Origin: Winslowiella iniecta
Lineage (GTDB): Bacteria; Pseudomonadota; Gammaproteobacteria; Enterobacterales; Enterobacteriaceae
Assembly: GCF_001267535.1 (NCBI RefSeq)
Contig: NZ_JRXE01000006.1
Span: 62,001-126,000, forward strand
Length of the DNA: 64,000 nucleotides
Direction: 5' to 3'
Shown: positions 1 to 7,500 of the stretch, in pieces
Layout of the letters: each line of letters starts with the position of its first letter
How positions within the stretch are numbered: the stretch's first letter is position 1
Program-made: the position numbers and the translations under genes
Notes under the pieces: model-generated
What the model was told of the DNA's origin: nothing
The model's input: the letters and a program-made list of their open reading frames with translations, nothing else
Databases searched by the model: none

Positions 1-2609
1 GGATAGAAAAAATAATGAAAATAACTCAATCTTTTCACTTCTACATCTATTGCGATGAAACAGGTGTCATCACGATGAATAAAGATAAAGTCATTGACGG
101 GTAAGTTCAAAAATGCCTTATCGACAACTTCGTGGTATAATACATTGTGCTGCTCGCGCATATCTTGATAATGTTGTTCAAATTGCTGATATAATTCAGC
201 TCGGGTAGGATGCTTTTTTAGTGAGAATGATTTTGGATTGTGCTTTATATTATATTCTCGCAAGCTATGGGGTGTTTTTTGCGGTAGATATTGGTGTAAC
301 AGGGTAAAACCATCGTCAAGGTTGCGGATAATATCGCGAAAACTTTTGCAGTCGAGCATTCTGCGGGTTTGATAGTCCATTCTCCCTTGGGTTTTAACCA
401 ATAGTGATAAAGTATTAAAATCCTGGGGGGCGTAGATATCAATGTCGGGATAGGTTTTCTCAATGATATCATCCATAGTGATTATCGGTAGCATTTCAAG
501 TTGAATATCTTTTCTGTGATAGTCATTTGGATTCTTATTGATCGTGTCATATTCCTCTTTCAGGCCACCGACCAACTCAGCTTCTGAGGTATTAACATCG
601 GCATAATTACGAAAACGTGAGAAAACGAATCCATCAATAAATCCTTCCCTGAGTGCAGTGTCGATGTTATCTCTACGGAAATCGCGGTTTGTTGATAATT
701 TTTTGCCAATGTAGTTCCACAAGTAATAGCCATTTTTAGATATTAACGGCTCATGACCTCTGCCATTTTTTTCCATAAAAAGTAAATTTGGTACTATCTG
801 GGATAAAATGAATTCGGTGACCTTGCTCATGCCAAATCGACTGTGAATTCCTCTGGATAAATATTCTTTGGCGCACTCCTTACGTAAGTCGTTAAGGATA
901 TTTTTTATTGCGTCATTCTTCTTCTCCACGACAAACTTATACCAGCTGGAAATATAACCGGCGTGCAGTTTGATAATAATGTTGTCAATCTCTTCTGGGG
1001 AGTTGTTATTTTCATCACTCAACAGGTAAGACAATATAATTATCAGCTGATTATTCATGTTATGATAATCAACGCTTCTGAAGGTCGTAATGTTTAAGCT
1101 ATCCAGCAATCGGTCGCCACGAACGAGATCAAGATTGTTTTTCTCATCAAAGAGCCAGTTAAGCAATTCTGCCGCCAGGGTCGCTCCTGTATTATCTGAA
1201 GCGAGAAAACCTTTGATGGTGCCGATCATGTTGAAACAAATATTCCCCGCTTTATTTGCCCCATCCGCTTCCGGCGGTAGTTTTACTGCTGTCGGAGAGT
1301 GACGAAGATAGCGCACGCCCGCGACGGCTGCCAGCGTGACACCTGTTGCAGCGAGGGATAATGCCGTGCGTCCTTTCCACCATGCTGGAGATGCCGCAGC
1401 GCCAGCGATCGCGACGCCGGAAACCAGCAACGGCACGGATAGCGCAGTCGCTTCCGCCGCTGCGGGTATCATGGCGTTGTCTACCGTGTCCGCTGTGCGG
1501 TATGGGTGCGACAGTGGCCGGATATCTCTTCCGCCCAGTGGGCACACTGCCAGTTGCTGCTGTAAAATTTGCTGCTCTGTCTGCTGATAAGCCTGGTAAA
1601 AATGCGCGCTGTCATGATCTTTCTGTCGCAGAACCGCTTTCGGCAAACAGCGCAACACTGCGCGATTTAACGCCTTCTCCGCCAGATCCTGCCGATAAGC
1701 TTTGCCGTGAGTCTGCTGGTACCAGTTTTGTGTCTGCTGCTGATGGCGTCTGAGGTTATACCGCCGCTGATAATCCTCGCTTCTGGCGGAGAGTGCCCCC
1801 AGGCCCTGGATTATCTTCGCACCATGGGTGAGGACATTCCCCTGCGGAACCTTATCCGCTAACCCGCCGCTCAGGCGCAACATGGCATACAGGCCAACGA
1901 TTAGCGTGATGCCGGTGGCAACCAGCGTCGCAAAGCCACTCTCTGCACAGAGCTGTGTCACTGGCGTGAGTACCTGCTCGTGCAGGCTTAATAGCCAGCT
2001 GGGTTGCGTGATATCTGCCGCTGCGCAAATCGCGAGCCCGGTGCTAAGCAGAATTAAACAGCTGTCAGTCAGGCTTGCGCTGAGAGAAATATGCTGTCGT
2101 TGCAGCCAGACCACCAGCAGTGCTGGCAGGCTGGAGAGAATCGCTGCCGTTGAGGTTGCGCCCGCCACGGTGTGGATCAGCTGGTTAAGCAGTTCCATAC
2201 CGCCGAGATAGCCTGCCAGCGTGAGCAGTTCTTTGCCCGGCTGGCTGCAAATCAGCACGGCGGCCAGCAGTTTACTCAGATCGGGATGGATAACATTCAG
2301 CAAGGTGGTCGCCATGGCGGTCTGGCTAAGTAAATGAAGCTGATGATGGATAGCGTCCTTGACCTGCGAGGCGAGGGCGCTGAGTCGTGGCCACTGTGGC
2401 GATGTCGGCGTGAGCCAGGGCTGGGTATCCAGCGCGTCGAAGAACAGTTCTTCTTCAGCGCCGCCCTCGGTCGCCGTTAATAGCAGCGGAACATTGCAAA
2501 TACTGGCGAGCGGCAGAGAGCATAGGTCGGCGCGAGTGACTTTGACCGGCTCAGGTGTGACAGGGCTACCTACGATAACAGGAAGGTGGTTTATCATAAT
2601 AGTACTCAT
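1..2609 (-). CDS. Large protein of unknown function, C-terminus cut by the window edge
   Basis: An uninterrupted reading frame runs from ATG at 2609 to the left edge (869 codons, no stop), so the gene is partial. I do not recognise the family. Residues 1-100 are soluble. Hydrophobic stretches lie near 113-122, 152-170, 182-200, 225-246 and 388-432. Between them, at 278-360, is a Gln/Arg/Lys-rich, helix-prone part. From about residue 450 (position 1260) the DNA turns markedly AT-rich and the protein becomes hydrophilic, rich in Asn, Asp, Lys and Tyr. No signal peptide is evident. A second in-frame ATG at 2597 is possible; neither has a strong ribosome site. It follows the diflavin reductase gene but is separated from it by a terminator. 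The layout (membrane-interacting N-half, foreign-looking C-half) would suit a secreted or contact-delivered toxin or effector, but no motif proves this. Confidence 0.8.
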   Translation of the reverse strand, partial: MSTIMINHLPVIVGSPVTPEPVKVTRADLCSLPLASICNVPLLLTATEGGAEEELFFDALDTQPWLTPTSPQWPRLSALASQVKDAIHHQLHLLSQTAMATTLLNVIHPDLSKLLAAVLICSQPGKELLTLAGYLGGMELLNQLIHTVAGATSTAAILSSLPALLVVWLQRQHISLSASLTDSCLILLSTGLAICAAADITQPSWLLSLHEQVLTPVTQLCAESGFATLVATGITLIVGLYAMLRLSGGLADKVPQGNVLTHGAKIIQGLGALSARSEDYQRRYNLRRHQQQTQNWYQQTHGKAYRQDLAEKALNRAVLRCLPKAVLRQKDHDSAHFYQAYQQTEQQILQQQLAVCPLGGRDIRPLSHPYRTADTVDNAMIPAAAEATALSVPLLVSGVAIAGAAASPAWWKGRTALSLAATGVTLAAVAGVRYLRHSPTAVKLPPEADGANKAGNICFNMIGTIKGFLASDNTGATLAAELLNWLFDEKNNLDLVRGDRLLDSLNITTFRSVDYHNMNNQLIIILSYLLSDENNNSPEEIDNIIIKLHAGYISSWYKFVVEKKNDAIKNILNDLRKECAKEYLSRGIHSRFGMSKVTEFILSQIVPNLLFMEKNGRGHEPLISKNGYYLWNYIGKKLSTNRDFRRDNIDTALREGFIDGFVFSRFRNYADVNTSEAELVGGLKEEYDTINKNPNDYHRKDIQLEMLPIITMDDIIEKTYPDIDIYAPQDFNTLSLLVKTQGRMDYQTRRMLDCKSFRDIIRNLDDGFTLLHQYLPQKTPHSLREYNIKHNPKSFSLKKHPTRAELYQQFEQHYQDMREQHNVLYHEVVDKAFLNLPVNDFIFIHRDDTCFIAIDVEVKRLSYFHYFFY

Positions 2610-2687
2610 ATCCGTGAGTAAAAAACATCCAATGGGATTATGAGTGTAGCGAGGTTATTGATTAGCGCCAGCCGATAACAGCAGGCA

Positions 2688-2712
2688 ATAAAAAAGGCGG
2701 CATAAAGCCGCC
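2688..2712 (-). terminator. Rho-independent terminator after the diflavin reductase gene
   Basis: On the minus strand a GGCGGC/GCCGCC stem with a five-base loop (2696-2712) is followed by a T-rich run (2688-2695). It lies 18 bases past the reductase stop codon and separates that gene from the unknown gene that starts at 2609. Confidence 0.85.
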
Positions 2713-2730
2713 TCTGGAAGGGATGTCAGA

Positions 2731-4488
2731 TTAGTAGACGTCGCGCAGATAGCGCTTCTCTTTCTTCAGTTTGTCGACATACTCCGCAGCGCCCTCTTCT
2801 GACAGGCCACCAAAGCGGGTAATCACTTCATACAGCGCATGGTCGACGTCTTTAGCCATACGCGAAGCGTCGCCACAGACATAGAAGTAAGCCCCTTGCT
2901 CCAGCCAGGCAAACAGCTCAGCACCTTGCTCCAGCATGCGGTTTTGCACGTAAATTTTTTCTGACTGATCGCGGGAAAATGCCAGGTCCAGCCGTGTCAG
3001 CAGTCCGCTCTGATGCCATGCCACCAGTTCATCCTGATAGATGTAATCATGCTCCTGATGCTGATCGCCAAACAGCAGCCAGTTCTTACCTGACGCGCCG
3101 GTGGCCTGACGCTCCTGTAAGAAGGCGCGGAACGGGGCGATACCGGTGCCGGGACCGACCATGATCATAGGTGCATCATCTTTCGCCGGTACGCGGAAGG
3201 CTTTATTTTGTGAAATAAAGATCGCCGGCTTTTCACCGCGGCCAACACGTTCGGCGAGGTAAGTGGAGCAGACGCCATTACGTGCGCGTCCTGAACTGTG
3301 GTAGCGCACGGAAGCAATGGTCAGATGCACCTGATTAGGATGCGCTTTCTGGCTGGAGGAGATCGAATAAGCACGATGCTGCAACGGACGCAGCAATGCC
3401 ACAAACTCCGGCACGCTCAGTGAACGGGTCAGCTCCAGTTGCAGCAGATCTAACGTGTCTTTGCCCCACAACCAGACGCCCATCGCATCTTTGTCGTCAT
3501 GTTGCAGAACATGGCGCAGTTCCTGGTTGGTGGTGTTCTGGCCGACCCAGTCGATCAACTTACGTGAAGGTTCAGAAATCTCGAACTGGTAAGTCAGCAG
3601 GTCGCCTAAACTGCGGTCGAAGCCAGGAACCGGCATATCGTAGTCGGCTTTCAGCTGCGTCAGCAGTAACTTAACTAACACGGCGTCATTGACCGGGAAC
3701 ACGCCCAGCGCGTCACCGGCTTCGTATTTCAGTCCACTGTCGGTCAGATCAAATTCAAAGTGGCGGATATCTTTGCCGGAGTCCGCGCCAGAAAGGCGTT
3801 TATTGGTAATTAATGCCGCAGCATACGGATTCTGTTTATTGCTGCCCGGAATCACCGGTGCTTCCGGTAAGTTCTCCAGTGCGGTACCGCTGCTGCCAGC
3901 GCTGGCAGCAAACTGTGGCATCGCGCCGCCGATCCAGGCTTCCGAAGGTTCTTCATAATCCACGTCACAGTCAATACGATCGGTCACGCGTTTGGCACCC
4001 AGCTGCTCCAGGCGCATATCGAAGAACTTACCAGCCTGGCAGAAGCCATCGTAGCCGGTATCACCAATCGCCAGCACGGCAAAGTGCATCTGCTCAAGGC
4101 GCGGCGCGGTGCTGGCGGAAATCGCATCCCAGAATAACTGCGCGTTATCCGGCATTTCGCCTTCGCCGTAGGTAGAGGTGATGATCAGCACATGACGCAT
4201 GGTCGCGAACACGTCAATATCAACTTCACCCAGCCCCTGCACCACAGGCACCAGCCCTTTGGCGCGTGCCGCTTTCGCTGCGCTTTGCGCCAGCGCTTCA
4301 GCATTGCCGGTCTGCGAACCAAACAGAATATGCAACTGAGTGGTCGCCGCAGCCGCCGCACCAGCGGTGGTCTGCTGCTTGTCTTCCAGTACCAGCAGGC
4401 GTGAATGTAAGCCAGCGAGGAAGCCCGCCAGCCAATATTTCTGCTCACCATTAAATGGCGCATCTTCAGGAATATAAGGAATCTTCAT
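2731..4488 (-). CDS. CysJ-type diflavin reductase (FMN/FAD/NADPH), probable electron donor to the adjacent glutamate synthase
   Basis: 585 residues from ATG 4488; an in-frame TTG at 4530 would add 14, and neither has a clear ribosome site. Order of domains: flavodoxin/FMN domain (SQTGNAEAL about 58-66), CysJ-like connecting and FAD domain (RAYSISSS about 372-379), NADPH domain (GPGTGIAPFRAF about 445-456; CGDASRMAKDV about 538-548). The C-terminal aromatic DVY end matches E. coli CysJ. Known CysJ proteins pass NADPH electrons through FAD and FMN to the sulfite reductase hemoprotein CysI, but no cysI or cysH is here. The gene instead lies 67 bases downstream of an oversized glutamate synthase chain and shares its strand and terminator. 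I infer that it replaces GltD as the reductase. A paralogous sulfite reductase alpha subunit remains possible. Confidence 0.85.
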   Translation of the reverse strand: MKIPYIPEDAPFNGEQKYWLAGFLAGLHSRLLVLEDKQQTTAGAAAAATTQLHILFGSQTGNAEALAQSAAKAARAKGLVPVVQGLGEVDIDVFATMRHVLIITSTYGEGEMPDNAQLFWDAISASTAPRLEQMHFAVLAIGDTGYDGFCQAGKFFDMRLEQLGAKRVTDRIDCDVDYEEPSEAWIGGAMPQFAASAGSSGTALENLPEAPVIPGSNKQNPYAAALITNKRLSGADSGKDIRHFEFDLTDSGLKYEAGDALGVFPVNDAVLVKLLLTQLKADYDMPVPGFDRSLGDLLTYQFEISEPSRKLIDWVGQNTTNQELRHVLQHDDKDAMGVWLWGKDTLDLLQLELTRSLSVPEFVALLRPLQHRAYSISSSQKAHPNQVHLTIASVRYHSSGRARNGVCSTYLAERVGRGEKPAIFISQNKAFRVPAKDDAPMIMVGPGTGIAPFRAFLQERQATGASGKNWLLFGDQHQEHDYIYQDELVAWHQSGLLTRLDLAFSRDQSEKIYVQNRMLEQGAELFAWLEQGAYFYVCGDASRMAKDVDHALYEVITRFGGLSEEGAAEYVDKLKKEKRYLRDVY

Positions 4489-4555
4489 CGGTTTTCTGTA
4501 CTCAATCCCGTTTTCAACATGTTCAGTCAATATTCACATTCAGTGTTGCTGGCAA

Positions 4556-7500
4556 TCAGGACAATTTCCCGACCGCCGCAGCTAATTCCGGCAATGCTGC
4601 ACGGGCAAACAGTTCTTCAAAGTCAGGCAGTCGTCCCAGAACTTCTCTGTTACGCGCATCCTGATAAATGATCCAGCCGTAAGTGGCCAGACTGTCCATT
4701 GAACGAATATTGCGTTGCGTCAGTGCCGCTTTGTAATCCGCCATACGCTTGGCGGCAATCAGGCACGAAAGTTCTTCATCACTGTAGTTTTCAATCGCCG
4801 AGCGGGCATGGCGTTGCAGCTTACTGATCAGGGCAAAATCTTCCGTCATCAGCAGGTTGCGCACCGCTTTCTCGACCGCCGGATCCTCAACAGAGGTGCC
4901 CTTCGGCAAGCGTGACAGGGCCAGCTGTTGCACGGTACTTAGTACGGTGTAGTTATTGAGCAACACAAACATTTCTGGCGTGTCGGTCGCACCGTAGCTC
5001 GGTACTGCGCCGTTGGCGATGGTAGTGCGGTTACGCCAGGCGTTCTTGAATTTGGTTACCTGATGGCTGGCCAGCGCGGTAGACAGCTCTTCCAGCAGAT
5101 CCTTACGGGTTTTAGCCTTCAGAATTTCAACGCTGTCCTGATACAGCAGCAGGGAACGCGGCATCACGAAGACAAAGTGCTGACACTCGGTCTCCCAGTG
5201 TTCCAGTAACCACGCCGCACGCTCAGAGCCGGTGGCTTCCAGATGCCAGTTCAGCATTGTCAGCACCGCTTGTTTGTGCACTTTTGCCATTTCATCGTCA
5301 TCAGCAATCGAGCCAAACAGCACCGAGTCGCCTGCGGCATGCGCAGCTAATGTGCCATACGGGTCGTACTGATATGCGAAACCGCCGCTCATACCGTTAC
5401 CAAATCCTTTACCGAAAGTACCGAGGTTGAGGATGGCACCGTTGGTCATATATTCGCAGCAGAAATCACCGACGCCTTCGACCACCGCCGTCGCACCGGA
5501 GTTACGCACCGCAAAGCGGTCACCGGCCTGGCCCTGGACGAACAGGCGACCGCCGGTCGCACCAAACAGCGCAAAGTTACCAATCAGCACGTTGCCGTCA
5601 GTATCCTGCGAGCCGCCGCCTGGTGAACGCACAATTATTTCTCCGCCGCACTGGCCTTTACCGACGCCATCGTTACAGGTGCCGCTATGGGTCAGCTGCA
5701 TGCCGTCATTACAGAACACGCCATACGACTGACCCGCAGAGCCGGAAGTGGAGATAGTGACGGTAGCCGGAGCCAGATAACGGCGTCCGCGATCGTCAGA
5801 CAGTGCCGCTGGCATGGTCTGCAACTGCGCGTCATCCAGCTGATGATTAAGCATGCGCTCGATATCAATCGCCAGCTGCCCGCCCACGCTCTTGTGGCGG
5901 TTATTCAGCGTAATGCCATCACCCAACTGGATGTGGGCTGCGCCCTGCGCCACCAGTGAGCCATTTAGCCGCGCTAACCAGCCTTCATCCAGCGCGAAAT
6001 CTTTCTCCAGATAGACCGGATGCGCAATTTTCTGCTCCGGCACCACGGTCAGCATTGCACGCAGGTCGAGTTTGCCGACTTCACGCGGATGATCCATCAG
6101 ATGCAGTAATTCGGAACGACCCCGCGCTTCACGCAGCGAGCGCAGACCCAGTCGCGCCAGCATTTCGCGTACTTCATGGGCGACGTTGATAAAGTACTGC
6201 GCCAGCTGACGCGGATCGCCATCAAAGGCTTCGGCATTGGTGGTCAGACCCGCCGGGCATTTGACGTTACAGTTCTTCGCCATCACACATTTCAGCATCA
6301 TCAGCGCGGTAGTTCCGAACTCAAAGCTGTCGCCGCCGAGCAGGGCGGATTTCACTACGTCGCTACCGGTTTGTTGTGCGCCGGAGCAGCGTAAAATGAC
6401 TTTCTCGCGCAGGCCGTTGGCACACAGCGCCTGATGAACTTCGGCGATGCCGATTTCTGCCACGCGTCCGGTGTATTTCAGACTGGTGACCGAAGCCGCG
6501 CCAGTTCCCCCGGTATTACCCGCGACGTTAATCACATCCGCGCCAGCTTTCGCCACGCCGACCGCGATGGTGCCGATCCCTTCTGAGGAAACCAGTTTGA
6601 CAATCACGCGTACACGCGCAGCTTTACAGTCATGAATCAGCTGAGCCAAATCTTCAATTGAATAGGTATCGTGGTGCGGAGGGGGGGAAACCAGCTCCAC
6701 GCCAGGTGTACCGCCACGCGCTGCCGCGATTTCTACCGTCACTTTTGCTGACGGTAACTGACCACCTTCGCCGGGTTTTGCGCCCTGGCCGATCTTAATC
6801 TCCAGCTCTTCCAGCATCGGGTCGGCCAGATAGGCAGCCCAGACACCGAAGCGGCCGGAAGCCAGCTGTTTGATGCGCGAGGCACGAATGGTGCCGTGAC
6901 GCGAATAGTGCTCGCCGCCTTCACCACAGTTACTCATGCCGCCAACCATATTGGTGCCGTGCGCCACCGCTTCGTGTGCCGGAGCAACCAGCGCACCGTG
7001 GCTCATCGCGCCCGAGGCGAAGGTGCGGGTGATTTCGCTGGCAGGCTGCACTTCACTTAACGGCAGTGAAGGTGAAGTGGTGAAAATACGCGCCAGATAG
7101 TCGGCCGCTTTGCCGTGCGCACTGACTTGCAGGCCACCGGCAACCATTTCCGTATGCGCGATATCTGCGGCAAAACGGTTTTTCAGCGCGGTCGACAGCG
7201 CCGCCAGACGCTCAGCTTCTGGCTTCAGCCCTTCAATGGCGTCAGTCAGGCGCAGAGTGAACAGGCCTGCATTGTCCGCGTGGGTTTCGCAAACCAGTCC
7301 GCGAATGGCGAAACCATTGTTGATTAACGAGTAGCGACTCAGCTTGCGGGAGAATTCCGCCAGGCTATCGACATGGGTCAGATCGGCCGGGAAGGCGAGA
7401 ATATCGCGCAGTGCGGCCGGGCGACGTTTACGTTCTTCATGCATCAGGCTGGAGAACTGACGATAATCCGGCGTGATGGTAAAGTTATCGATCACCTCGT

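Noticed and set aside
1090-2643. Several plus-strand open frames of 70-135 codons (1346-1753, 1828-2211, 2359-2643)
   Set aside because: They lie opposite the continuous 869-codon minus-strand frame and show Cys/Ser/Pro-rich shadow composition with no ribosome sites.
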